Of a stretch of DNA of 64,000 nucleotides, positions 37,301-51,496 are shown in pieces. A program made the translations under genes and the position numbers. Position 1 is the first letter of the stretch. Every line of letters starts with the position of its first letter. The notes beneath the pieces were generated by a model, which made no database searches, was not told where the DNA came from, and was given only the letters and a program-made list of their open reading frames with translations. The stretch spans positions 488,001 through 552,000 of the forward strand of contig JALIZF010001714.1 in assembly GCA_029948255.1 (NCBI GenBank). The letters are read 5' to 3'. This DNA is from Telmatactis stephensoni (taxonomy: Eukaryota; Cnidaria; Anthozoa; Actiniaria; Isophelliidae).

Positions 37301-39204
37301 TGGTAATCTATGGTTGACTATACATATGTATAACGTTTATTGTAACAAACAGGTCTGTTAACATGCAGCTGACTCAGTGGTGGCAGGTCACAAGCAAGAG
37401 TAAGTCAGTGGTAAATAGACCAGAATCTCAAATATGCATGCATATTTCTGTTCAATATTCCTTCTGGACGTTATAAACAACAATGCTCTGACTGGCTGCA
37501 TAGAGACTCATGGCAAACAAACCTAACAGTGAAATCTACTGGATAGGCAGCATAGCAGCATTGATTAAGTTCTGGCTTGTATTGAATTATGTGACCTTTC
37601 ATCTGATGAAGTCATAGAGTGTCAAAATGCAAACTAAAAGAATGTGAAAATATAATATGCTGGCAAACAAGATCATGAGACTTGTAAGAATTTAGTACAA
37701 ATCTAAATGCTGTTCCTCAAAACAGTCCCATAATTCAGTGCAAACAATAACTTTGAAATGGTATAGACTTTACACATACATGTAGCCAGTTCACTGTACC
37801 CTTGAATCCAGAGGTGCTTAAGAGAAAAAACAAAACAAAACAAAACAAACAAAAACAAAAAAAGATATAGATGTACCTGAACAAATAAAAGTATTAAATA
37901 ATAAGCAATTGTTTCATTAGTTTATCACCTTCAAAACACCTCTGGATACTGGGACATAGACCACTTGGAAAACTCATTAATAATGCTAGGTTTATGACAT
38001 GCATCAATATTTAGGATTTTAAACCTCTTTATTTCATCTTCTTACTGTATACTGTATGTCCAACTATATAAACTGACCTTAAAATAATTTCACCTTTCCA
38101 CATAATTCTGTACAACAATGTATTTACAATGGGTTTTTCTTACAGATATGTGGTATTTGCAGTAGATTATTTTATTACATGCTAAGAATTCCAATTATCA
38201 TGATCATAATATTTTGTATCCTAATACATGTTAAGGTTGAAGCTATGTCAATATTGTCATTGCCAGGTACTAATTATTTTGTCTTGTTTCAACTGCAACA
38301 GGATATTCTCTACCATCTCATTACCATGATACCTCATGCCCATACATGTAGCCAGTCTGTAGACAGTTATTTTTCTGGACAATAAACTATTCAAAATCAA
38401 CTAAAAGAGGTTTGTAGACTTCTTTTGAGCTTTGTTAATTTGCAGACATCTTATATTAAGATTTTGGGAACTGCTTTGTTTAAATTTGACTACAATGACT
38501 ATCCCACCCCCACCCCTCAAAAAGGCATAATGGGTATTGTGAAAGTAGAGAATAGACTGTGACAGCAGCTTTTGCAATACGAAGCACAACTGAAACTGGA
38601 AAACATTCCTTGTACACAATGTCACCAGTTGTTACAATAACTGCAGCCTGCAATTATTTCTGGTAATGAAAAGTGGCTCTTAGTTTTGTGAGCAGTCCAA
38701 CTTTTCCCTCCAGATTTAGTACTAGTTTTGAGTTTTGAGTCATGGGCAACCCATTTTCCACTTGTCAATATATATATGGATTTTAAAACCTTGTTTTTCC
38801 TAATTCGGAAGGGAAAAGGAGGACTTCTTTCAGTCAACTAGCTTTTTGTGTGCAGTGAATATTAATTTCTTTCATTACCAAAGCCAAAACATTTTTGATC
38901 CAGAATACATTGAATGCAATGTGCAAGTTTGACACTCAAAATCCAGGAGAACCATTTTGGAAATAGTTGTGTACAGATCTGCAGTTTCTGCATGCAAAAC
39001 AGCAGTATTTCACACTGCAAACTTGTGAAATAGTCAACATCCACACCATTACTGTATTACAGCTGATATCAAAACAGATGCATAATTATCTGTAACTCTT
39101 GCATGCAGGAAAATTTCAATTGCAAAGTGCAAACAGGCAGACATCCATACACAGTGCAATAAAATTGAAGAGTTCCTGCAAAACACTGAATTCTCCTTAA
39201 AAAC

Positions 39205-39247
39205 AAAATATTTTTGGGAGAATGTAAAAATATTTTTGGGAGAATGT
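39205..39247. repeat. Two-copy tandem repeat
   Basis: aaaatatttttgggagaatgt occurs twice back to back. Confidence 0.8.
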
Positions 39248-39270
39248 ATACTTTGATCACAAAGCAATTA

Positions 39271-39567
39271 CAGTGCTGCACTTCAAAACATTGCCACTAC
39301 CACAAAGTTTTTGATTATTTTTTGACAACTTTGCATACCACTAATCAATTAGATATCAGCAGTTCACATCGATGTCCCATTAGGCAGAGTTTGTACATCA
39401 TACATTATTACATTGCTGTACAAACTCCACCTATTGAGACATCAAAGTGAAGTGCCGATAGCTAATATTATTGGTTAGTGGTATTCAAAGTGTTGTCAAA
39501 AACATGTCAAAAGTACATGTAATAACAAAACTTTGTGGTAGTGGCAATGGTTTGAAGTCAACACTGT
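39271..39567. mobile_element. Fold-back MITE with CAGTG...CACTG termini
   Basis: cagtgctgcacttcaaaac, ttgccactaccacaaag and tttgacaactttg are mirrored by ctttgtggtagtggcaatgg, ttgtcaaaa and acactg. The centre has inverted gtttgtaca / tgtacaaac. A solitary arm of the same family is at 60564-60647. Confidence 0.75.
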
Positions 39568-39737
39568 AAATTGTTTTTGCATTTGTAGTCTTCAATTATG
39601 TCCTATTGCTGCCTGTATTACTTAAAATGTATATGATAACACAATGTTTCTATTATTCAATGAAAACTTAAAATCATTACAAATCATATGGTGTAAGCCT
39701 GTGCATTGATACCCAGCTATTAATAATAATTATAGAT

Positions 39738-42700
39738 TTAGTTTTGCCCTTCACTAGTGTGTACCTGTATAGAATACTGTCTCTGTTTGTCATCATCTGG
39801 TGACCATGGCCTGTCCCATAGGGTGCGACCACTTGCAGATTTGGAAGTGATCTTAGACTCTTGATTAATATCTGTGTTTGATACTGAGGAACTTTTTTCT
39901 GGGGTTATTGGATTTTCAGTTTTAGATTCTTGATCAATATGGTTGTTAGTTACACTTGATTCTAGCTGTTCTGAGGTTTCATTAGTGTTTGTATGTGTGG
40001 GTGCTGTTAATGTCATTTCTGTGGTTAATTGCTCAGGGGACGCATTTTCTTCTGTTGTCTTACTTACAGACTCATTTCGAGGTGAAGGTGGCACCCCGGA
40101 ATCAGGCAAATCCTTGTGTATTGTGGTTAATTCTTTGTTTCCACTAGAGCTTTCTGTTGATGCATCCTTGGAATTTTCTAAAGAAGATAAGGAATAGTGT
40201 GAGTTTCCTTTTGTAGTTCTACAGGTTGGAGCTCCATCATCCTCAGAAACCCAGGAGTATTTTTCTGTTTCCTATTTCTTGCTCCAAGAAAAAAAATTCA
40301 GCAACAAGTTTGTGAATAAACCTTTGAAAAGCCACCACAATCAAGAACGATTCTTCAACTATGTCCCCTTAGTATCTTTGGTTGGTGAAAAAAAAATGAG
40401 CACCTTATCCCCCTGAGTCTCTGGAGACCATGGAATCACATGGATGGCTTGACAATACACCAACTGTGAAGAGACATTTAATCTCATGGAGAACTTTTAC
40501 ATTAGTCAATAAAGTTATAATCATTGCTTGTTGGTTAATATCATCATCATTATTATTGTCATTATTAATATTAAACAATTTATGAATAATATTTCATCAA
40601 ATACCCCAGTCCAGGTATTATCATTTATTAGTGATTCAATTTCTCATTTTAATCTATTTTATAATTTGTACAATCAATATTAAACAAAAACTCAGAATAG
40701 AAAATTTCCATATTAATGTTTTGAAAAAAGAATTAGAATGCTAATTAAAATGTATATTATTAGAATCTAACTGATGTAGCCTGTAACCTTTAGTACCTCA
40801 ACCTTACTTTAACCTCCCTATTAAAACTACATTGGTTAACACTACCCATGCACTATTATCGTTCTTACCATATGTTATGTACTTACAGTGAGAGTTAGTA
40901 ACCATTTAGTAGATACAGATGTTGTAAGTGAAACAATACACACCAAATAAACAGATATTGAATCAGCAGAAGCAGCAACAATATTTTACCATATTATTCT
41001 TACCAGAGATGAAGCAATACCAAAACACCAGCAAACATATTTTGTGAATATAAGAGAATACACACAAATAATGTAAGAACATTGCAAACAGATGAACATT
41101 GAGACTAAGAATGACAACAACACCACTTGAAACAAACACTTGCTGAATGACTGTTTCATTGCAGGACACGTTGTGGATTGTTAAGCAGTTTTGTCAATCT
41201 TACCGCTGCTAAGTCTTTTAGGTTGTAGAGAAGTTGCACCTGCCTCAAGGGTTCCTGCCCTGTCTCGCTCACTAAAAGATCGTGAATAAGACCTGAAAGG
41301 AGTAGTATTCTCACCCATTTGATTCCTTTCACGATTCCGTTGTTCTATCCGAGATTTATCTGCTTCTGTCATTGATCGCTGACGACTTACAGAAGCTGCC
41401 AATGAACGCTTTCTTGGTGAAGTTTTCTCTTTTCCTTTAAACAAAAGATTTTGAAAATGTAAGAAGACATGTGGAAATAAGATATATGGAGGCACAAGGA
41501 AGAACTATCAAATGTAAACTCTTTAAGAAACTTTAAGTATTATAGAGACTGTCTTGGGAAATTCTGCCTTGTATAAAACCCATCTCCACCAAGGCCAATG
41601 AGAGAGTTTTTAACTTTTAATTTATAGAGAAGATTTAGCATGTCAAAATACAATCAGTATAACAATTTCTAACAGCATACCTGGCAACTTCTTGAAAATC
41701 TTGGAGCTCATAAATTCTAAAAATCTTCGACTGTAAAAATTTGGTCGATGTACAGACACTGTGTCCTGAAGACAACAACATATTCTAGAGTTACTAATAC
41801 ATTAGAACATTAGAACAATAAATGGCATCTGCATCAAGAAAAACATGGCCAACAAAGGGTGAACTTTATGTATGACAAATAAGTGTACATGTATGCACCA
41901 ACTTCCAGAACTTTTCTGCTATGGCCCCCATTTCATAAGGTTTGTGTAACTGAGTTTTCATAAGCACCTACACATTCGTAAACAAGCATATGTAAGTTAC
42001 ATATGGGGTGTCACAAAAGTCACAAAAGTGTTCATAAGCATTTTCATAAGATCTGCATAATTATGTAAGTTTTTCACACTCCAACCAGCTCCATTTTTCT
42101 TATTCTATCTCAAATATGAAAAAATGTTTTTTTATATATTTGAAATTGCAGCAGTCCTAACCTTTTAGCAATATTCTCGTACAAAACTGTCAATAAAACA
42201 CTTAGAAGAAAATGGTCAAGGAAATGTACATGCTCTAGGACTTGATGATGACATCAGTTCTAGTGCATGCAGTTCAACTAAAAATTCATTCGCGAGATTT
42301 GCAAGTGAACTAGTTTGGGATGAATGGAAATTTTTAAAACTGTAGAAAAAGAGAACTAACTAATTATAATGACATTTTGAGCCTTGGTCATTCATTGGAG
42401 AGAAGGGCAAGCCTTGAAACATCAGTAAAGTTACCTCAGTCTGTTTTTATTATTATATGGTTATTATTAACCTTGTTAATGATTCCTTCAAAAGACTAAA
42501 CTCTCAACGTTTTACCAATTTATCCTTCATTCATGTTCTTTTATCAAAATCTACATATTATTAGCTTTAATGATGATGTCAGTGACAGGATATGTTGAAA
42601 ACATTTGATAAAAACACCTAAGGTCACAGTATTCATACGGTAACTTACAAGTGACTTTATGAGTACTAATCAGACATACATATGCCTATGTATGAACAGT

Positions 42701-45700
42701 TATAGGAGCATTTACAAGTGCACATGCTATGTGAAACACTAGCCAAGATAAGTTATCAATGGTGAGATTGTAGAGTGTTCTAAAAAGAAACCTGGGGTCT
42801 TACAAGGAGGCCTTTGCCAAAGCTCCCAATGTAGCCAACCACTCCAACATGGTGGATACATTTCCACATCCAACATTTCTTTTTTCTTTTAATTATTAGT
42901 ATTAAGGTGGCTGGACCCTATTTCGCCAGTGCGCGGGTAGTCGAATTGAAGCGGCTATTAATTGCGTTACAGAATTAAGTTGACCAAACTTTTTACGCAC
43001 ACCTACTACAAATGGACCAAATTTTATAATGATGCTAGTTTGGTTGAAATCGGAGCTTTTTTAACATCGAAATTGTTATACACTTGATTTGAAATTTTGC
43101 CAATTTTCTCAAAATCCAGACCTCGACGAGCAAAACGATTTATGAGACTTTGTAAATCAAATGTTTGTCTATAATGTGAGAGCGTTTCAAGAAATTCTAT
43201 TAAGCCGATTTTGAGTAAAAACGGAGCAATTATTTTACTTTGAAGAAATTTAAATCCGTGGGTGCTTTACTAAAGTAATTTTATAACCATAATTTCCCAA
43301 AGAAAACTAGCAATATTTTTGGTTCCAAATAATACCAAGGCATGGTTCTTTATTTTGTGAATATGTCATCGTATTTGCAGTTTTTGATTGCCGTTGAGAC
43401 GACTGTACGTAAAGCACTAAATTGCCGCGTTTAACTCGGAATTTCGACATCCACGTTAATAATACTGTTTCTTGAAAACTAGTAGATGAATTTTTTTTTA
43501 TTTCTCGATATTGAATATTCAATCCTTTACCAGTAAGGTGTGTAAATTACAAAGGCATTGAAGTTTTTTAAGACCATTAAATAATTTTTTAAACATTGCC
43601 ATATGTGCATCTCTATTCTCCGAGTTGTTGCCGGTGTTTGATTATGCATGCCTGCATGCGTGTCGCTTTGGCGCCTCGTGCAAAAAATGCAAATATACAT
43701 GGAAAGTCACGCCAGTGATATCCAGAGTAACGCTGTACGTAGCAGTTCCTTACTACAGTTTCTAGAACTATGGTATTTCCTTGTACAAAAAGAAAACGGA
43801 GAAGTGAAATATTGCAGGAAAACACATTAAAGGCTAAAAAGGCGAAGAAAAGTAGTTCACCAGTCCAGGTAACTTGGAAGACTTCCATGTATTTGCATTT
43901 TTTGCACGAGGTGCCAAAGCGACACGCATGCAGGCATGCATAATCAAACACTGGCAACAACTCGGAGAATAGAGATGCACATATGGCAATGTTTAAAAAA
44001 TTATTTAATGGTCTTAAAAAACTTCAATGCCTTTGTAATTTACACACCTTACTGGTAAAGGATTGAATATTCAATATCGAGAAATAAAAAAAAATTCATC
44101 TACTAGTTTTCAAGAAACAGTATTATTAACGTGGATGTCGAAATTCCGAGATAAATGCAGCAATTTAGTGCTTTACGTACAGTCGTCTCAACGGCAATCA
44201 AAAATAGCAAATACGATGACATATTCACAAAATAAAGAACCATGCCTTGGTATTATTTAGAACCAAAAATATTGCAACTTTTCTTTGGAAAATTATTGTT
44301 ATAAAATTAATTTAGTAGAGCACCCGCGGTTTTAAATTTCTTCAAAGTAAAATAATTGCTCCGTTTTTACTCAAAATCGGCTTAATAGAATTTCTTGAAA
44401 CGCTCTCACATTATAGACAAACATTTGATTTACAAAGTCTCATAAATCGTTTTGCTCGTCGAGGTCTGGATTTTGAGAAAATTGGCAAAATTTCAAATCA
44501 AGTGTATAACAATTTCGATGTTAAAAAAGCTCCGATTTCAACCAAACTAGCATCATTATAAAATTTGGTCCATTTGTAGTAGGTGTGCGTAAAAAGTTTG
44601 GTCAACTTAATTCTGTAACGCAATTAATAGCCGCTTCAATTCGACTACCCGCGCACTGGCGAAATAGGGTCCAGCCACCTTAATAGCACAACAACATTGT
44701 TTGAACTGCTGACCAACAAGAACCAACAATATTGAGCTTAAATGACAATGCTGGATATTGGACAGGGTTGTGAGAACTCTCCTTCTGTTATTGAACAAAT
44801 CATCTCACATATATTGTCATGTAGGCTCAGAACTCTGTTTCTTGTGATTTCCTTCATGATTGGCTGCCTGTTGCTTGCACTTACCACGAGCCATTCCACT
44901 CACACAACACACGCACTCACAATGTCACTTAAAACGTTTTGCAATGTCTGCTGTGAATGTTCTGACCGGCATATTGGACTTTTTGTTGATTTTAGTATTA
45001 AGAAAACATATTTATCTTCCTACAAAAACAATACATTCTTAACACAATACAGCCTTATGTTTCTTTCACTGTTTTTTTTTTAATGATTGTACTCTTACCC
45101 CATCGTGAATCATGGATTTCCAGCCATGTTCTAGTTTCTTTTTAAGTCGATAGCTTTGTAGAATATCAATAATACCAATAAATAATAGCAGTCTTTCTCC
45201 TTTTGCATTTCTTGCTGGAATTCCACCATACCTATAAGTAACAATAACAGTACATCAATAACTACTGACAACAGTACTGTACAACTGACCAGAAGCAGCT
45301 TGCAAATTCTCAATTATTTTGAATTTTGCCATACATTTGCTTCTAGTGTGAGTTGCAGTTGTATAGTACAGCTTAATAATAACCCTTAATAGCCCCTAAA
45401 TGCTGTAGCCTGTCATATTTGACAAGTTGTATAAAGGCAGAGTGTGTTCATTAAGTGCAGGTCACCAAGCAAATCGACTGGCAGTAAACATGACTTGGCT
45501 GGGTTCTGCCCAGCTGTCTTGAAAAACTCAAACCAACTTTTGATAAAAATATCTTTAGTCTTGTCCAGGGCCCAGTTGCTAGAAAATTGGTTAGCATTAA
45601 GGGGTTACATCTAAGGAAAACCTTTGGAGTTGGGTTAGTGCTAACCCACCTAGTAACCAGGTCCAGGTGCCACAGCCAGGTTGGTGTTTAATACTTACGG

Positions 45701-48700
45701 TCTTTCTATAGTTTCTTTTACTGTAATGGCTTCCCATGCAGAACTAAACCCTTCTCTACCTTTAAGGCTTTTGGAGCGCTGAAGAACTGGGTTTTCAGGT
45801 TCAATGTCAGTTTTATCTGTAAATACAGTAAATAATCATACATTATAGGTTGCTATCAATCAGCTGTTAAAAGGTACCTGTTCATTGATTTAATTACTTG
45901 CAGCAGCAATCAAAAACAAAACTTGAACACATGGTATATATGTTGGCTAAATGAAATCTCTGATGATGCTCAACATGTCTGAACACAGGCATTTGCCTGT
46001 CTGTCTGTCTGTCTGTCTGTCTGCCAAGATAACAAACCTAAGGTTTTTTCTTGTTCTGTTGCTGAGGAAACCATTTGACCTGATGGTGTTAAAGCTCCAT
46101 CTTGTTGTCTTTCTCTTTGTGCTTCATCAAGATTATGGATTGCTAACAATAAACTAAAGTCCATGATCTTGAAACTCTCTAAAACCTACACAAAAACAAA
46201 GAATATCCAGTTAGAATATTATTTAATCTAAAAAACTTAGTCAAGGAACAGTTATCAAATTAATACAAAACAAGTCATAATGATAAGCATCTGACTTCAA
46301 AATGTAGGCCACCCATATTATTCTGGACCAAGTAACACAAAAATAAAGGTACATGTGGAGATGGACCTCAAGTAGGCTGGAGCATAAACGACACCAGTGT
46401 GATTGTCTTTCACTTGCCTGAGTATTTGCTACAAAATGATGCATAAACTATATTGGCCCTCAATACCTCACTTTCATGACACTAGACCCATTAGGTATCA
46501 TTCACCAATTTGAAATAAGACATACAAGCATCAGCTAGCCGGGTGCAGGAAAAGTTGTGCAGAAAATGTCAGGCCATATTATGCTGTGTTTAAAGAAGTG
46601 CAAATGTGTGGAAACTTACAAAGCTCTCAATATGGCATATATATTTTCCACTTGTTTTGAATGCTCTCAGAATAAAGAACCAAACAAAATGCTTTTGAGT
46701 GAAGAGAGGCAATTTAGAACACAGATTTTCTTTTTATAAATGTATAGCTGCAATTGGTCAAAGTTCCAAGCTTTTGCCCAATAACAATCTATGTTAGAAT
46801 GAAATTAGGGCCCTGAGTCTTCAACAGTAGATGAACAAATAACATCTTTTTCCTCTTGCTTTTGGGAAATCATGTTGTAAATAAAGTAGAATGGTCAATG
46901 TATTTCAAATTTAAATGATGTACTTTATATTCAATTTGTGGGAAAAAATTGCTACATGTAATAACTATCACAGATCTTCAGCATTTATCTTTTTGAACTT
47001 GAGGATAATAGTTCTAAATTAATTGATATTGGAAAAAATTGTATGCAGAAAATGTTTAAATGGAATGCAGTAGGTATGGACTATACCAAAGATGTGGATT
47101 TGCACCTGGACACATCCTGTCAGATGCTCTGATATGATCCACAGACTAAGACAATATAGAGCTTTTTACAGTCAAATGATGTACCCAAGAATTGGAGTTG
47201 TTATAATTTATGATCATCTGATTCACCCCAAGAAAACTATGTATGAAATAACCCTGTATGGATGAATGTACCTACCCTGCAATCTCTTTGAAGAGTTTTG
47301 ATTAAAGCACTATGAGTGTCTGATTCAAGAAGCATTCCCTATAAACAAACAAGAACTTGATTATTACAAATCCTTGAATAAGCACCATTGATCTAAACAC
47401 AGGGTTAGTGCTTGGCCATTTGGTGCTTATTTCAAATTTAGGATAAAGTAAACAGCACTGATTTGAAGCAGGCATATTAGCAAAAATGGAAAGCAGTGTA
47501 CTTTTTAATTTTTGACTATAATTGAGAATAAGAAAAATACTCATAAGAACCTCTGGATGATCTGTAAGAAAGTCAAGGTCTTTAAGCGTTGGTGTGTTTT
47601 TTGCTCGCTCAGCTTTTGATGCTCTTCTCTTGTATGTTGACCCCTGCAAAGCACAGTGCAATATAATTGCCATTTTGACACCCGAGACCACTATTATAAT
47701 AATAAAGAATTTTATTTATACTCCTGTAATTCTTTCAAGGTGATGGATTCAGAATGCTTTCTCTGTACTTCTATCTGATGTTCACAAAATCTCAGACATT
47801 TTTTATTTACTACAGACTTGGTGTTTGCACAAATATAGCTACTAATGAAAACAATACTGTTGTTTATAATACACTATACAAAATTACTCGATTCTGATTG
47901 GACGAGAGGAGTACAATTATATCGTTAATTGTACTCTGTAGAGTACCTATTAAGTCGCTATGGCAACGATAGTGTATTATAAATAAAAAATCGCACGATC
48001 TTCTCGTACAATTCAGAATTAATAGTTACTCGTAATGTTTTGAAAACTCTCAAATAGGACTCGCCTAAAGGCTCGTCCTATTTTGAGAACTTTCAAAACA
48101 TTACTCGTACCTATTAATTCCGAATTGTACTCAAGATCGTGCGATTTCCTATACTAATCACGCCGGGCACAAACAACCCCAAAATCGGCATGTTAAATGT
48201 GCCATTTTTGCCCTAACCTTTGTATCTTCAACAATATTTGATCATTTGCAATGAACTTTTCAGTGATGGCTAACTATAAGAGGCGATTTATTTTGCCATG
48301 TTTAAAAGTTACCATTGACGTGATTTTGACGTCATAGCGAATTGTTACATTTTTCGAGAACATCCAGATTACTTCAAGAGATTCTCAAAACTACATAGTT
48401 TGAAAGAGAATGCCATTCTCTAAAATTTGGTGCAATTTGTATCTCGATCCGACATTTCGTTGTCGAGTTATAAGGGATTTTTGTTTTACGATGACGTCAT
48501 AAAAGTGACGTCACTAATAACCATCAAAAGCCATTAGAAGCCATTGGAAACGGCAAGTGATGATGCAACGAACATGTATTACTATTATGAAGTGTTTCTA
48601 CGTAACTAAGTTAAAACTTTTGGTCATCGAGCTTTATTAGGGATATTTCAAATTATCGGTGACGTCATTATGACGTTAGAGGATTTTGCTATATATTCTT

Positions 48701-51446
48701 ATTAATGTTTCTAATACTTATCTTCAAAAAATCAAAAATCTAAAAACATACGATTTTTGGGACTTCGAAGCTCTTTCACTATGCGAAGTATAAGAACAAC
48801 CGAACTTCAAACAAAAAAGTTGAATGAAGAAGAAATTTTCATAAATTTCCTTTACTATTTCCCATATAATTATATGACTATTAGATAATTATTTCTTCTT
48901 CATTCAACTTTTTTGTTTGAAGTTCTTTCAAACTATGTAGTTTTGAGAATCTCTTGAAGTAATCTGGATGTTCTCGAAAAATGTAACAATTCGCTATGAC
49001 GTCAAAATCACGTCAATGGTAATTTTTAAACATGGCAAAATAAATTGCCACTTATAGTTAGCCATCACTGAAAAGTTCATTGCAAATGATCAAATATTGT
49101 TGAAGATACAAGGTTAGGGCAAAAATGGCACATTTAACATGCCGATTTTGGGGTCCTTTGTGCCCGGCGTGATGATGATTATGATGACGTTGATGACTGC
49201 CAGGGGTGTAATCAAAGAACTCTTGATTCAACTTGATTTAATGGGCATTTGTTGTATTTATGGGAAATGTGAAATTCTTACAGGTATGGTAGAGAGTTCA
49301 TAGGGAGGAAGGGGACTCTGACATGTCTATAAATATCTTTCCAAGTGATTTAAAGTCTAATTAAATTGCTATTCTATGCACCATTTAGTAAGTTCTTTTA
49401 TTAAAAATAGAGGATTAAAAATGCTGTTGCTGCTTTATGGTGGTGATGATAATGAAGATGATGACCTTGATTGCCAGTGGGGGAAATCCCAGAACTCTTG
49501 GCTCAAAGTGCAATTGTTTCTTTATCTGTTTATGGGGTAATGTTAATTTTACTTTTAGAAAGTTTAATATCAAGTGGAAATGGACTCAATGATTCATCTC
49601 TGACTTATCTGTAAATATCGTTTTTATGATCTTATTATTTCTTATTGTAAGCCCCATTAAGCACCACTGGCTCTTTTAAAAATGGAGGGTCAAAGCAAGA
49701 CTTATCTGAGTGTATAGAGTAAGCCCCATTAAGCACCATTGGCTCTTTTAAAAATGGAGGGTCAAAGCAAGACTATCTGTATAGAGTAAGCCCCATTAAG
49801 CACCATTGGCTCTTTTAAAAATGGAGGGTCAAAGCAAGACTATCTGTATAGAGTAAGCCCCATTAAGCACCACTGGCTCTTTTAAAAATGGAGGGTCAAA
49901 GCAAGACTATCTGTATAGAGTAAGCCCCATTAAGCACCATTGGCTCTTTTAAAAATGGAGGGTCAAAGCAAGACTATCTGTATAGAGTAAGCCCCATTAA
50001 GCACCACTGGCTCTTTTAAAAATGGAGGGTCAAAGCAAGACTATCTGTATAGAGTAAGCCCCATTAAGCACCATTGGCTCTTTTAAAAATGGAGGGTCAA
50101 AGCAAGACTATCTGTATAGAGTAAGCCACATTAAGCACCATTGGCTCTTTTAAAAATGGAGGGTCAAAGCAAGACTATCTGTATAGAGTAAGCCCCATTA
50201 AGCACCATTGGCTCTTTTAAAAATGGAGGGTCAAAGCAAGACTATCTGTATAGAGCAGATTTCGTATAAGTGAGAAACGGACCATACTGTGCAGTGACCA
50301 TGTTAGTGCTGTGATGTCTATAAAAAAGTTTTAAATTCCTGCCATAACTGTACTGTGACCATGCAGTGCCATTTTCACAGTTATGCGAAATCTACTCTAT
50401 ATAATTGATATAGCTGCATGCAATCTATAACAATGCTATTACTGACAATAAAACTAAAATAAAATTTACCTTTAAATCATATTTCCAATGAAATTTATAC
50501 ACAGTTGGTAAAAGATTATTCATTACCACCAATCGAATATTTTTCCCTCCACACTAGTAAAAAAAAAGAAGTTCAAACCTTTTTTCTACCATGGAAATAA
50601 AAATCATAATAAATTTGTGTCTGGCCCCAATATTGCAGGGAGTATGGATAGTGTTATTGTTTGATAAATCCTTATTTAGTGGATGAAATGATGGCGTTTT
50701 CCAATAAATTTATCCAATGGATAAATATTTACCCACAAGATAGTGCTATTTAACCTTTGTGCTACCAGAGCCTGGATTTTAGCTCTGACACATTTCACAT
50801 TACTTTTTGAACATTAAATGTTGCCATTTTTATGGGCATTTACAGACCTTATTTGCTTGCCTCAGTGATTTCCCAATACAGCCCTCTTGGAAGATACTTT
50901 GCTTGCAATGCTTTAATCAGGAAGACATGTTCACCTCTAGAATGTTCACTTCAAACAAGAGGATTGTAATAGGAAAACATTGGGGCAAGTGAATATTAAG
51001 GTCTATTGCACAGGAAACCAGCACAGTAAAATGCATGAGTCAAATAAAAATAATAAAAATATGCAATTCAATTACAATGCATTTCATTGTTATCACAAAG
51101 CACAAAAACTGAATGTAGTAATGACTTCTCTACAGCAGCTACAAACCTGATAGCAGAACAGACCAAAAAACTTTGGTAAGAGAGTTTTTTTATTCTGGTT
51201 AAGATTCTAGAAAAAAAACAACTACATGTTAAATCAATATTCAAGACAAGCTTTCAAAACATAATGGTATTTTGGACCTTATTTACTCTTATGGAATGAA
51301 AGTGAAAAGTGCTTCAAGTGTATAATATTGTATGATTGCTTATTAAGTGATGGTATTGTTCATCGACATGTAAATGTCATCCGAGTGATGTTATAAATAA
51401 AATATTAAAAATAAAATTAAATAAATAAATAATTATTTATCTATTT

Positions 51447-51496
<50 letters not shown>

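Larger units (their letters stand above)
33595..39737. other. Convergent intergenic region MAGOH / PIP5K1
   Basis: 6.1 kb between the two stop codons holds the 3' UTRs and fold-back repeats (34181-34324, 39271-39567), an (AAAAC)n run near 37830 and otherwise AT-rich sequence. No recognisable coding exon is seen on either strand. Confidence 0.5.

Noticed and set aside
40236..40425. Another copy of the 32161-32751 element (catcctcagaaacccagg ... cctgagtctctgg)
   Set aside because: The tips are suggestive but diverged, and no flanking duplication can be seen; 35797 has a similar single motif. Not strong enough to list.
43307..44260. Twin 65-71-codon frames ([11 protein letters not shown]...)
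   Set aside because: They are the same arm sequence of the palindrome read on opposite strands; low complexity and no similarity to a known protein.
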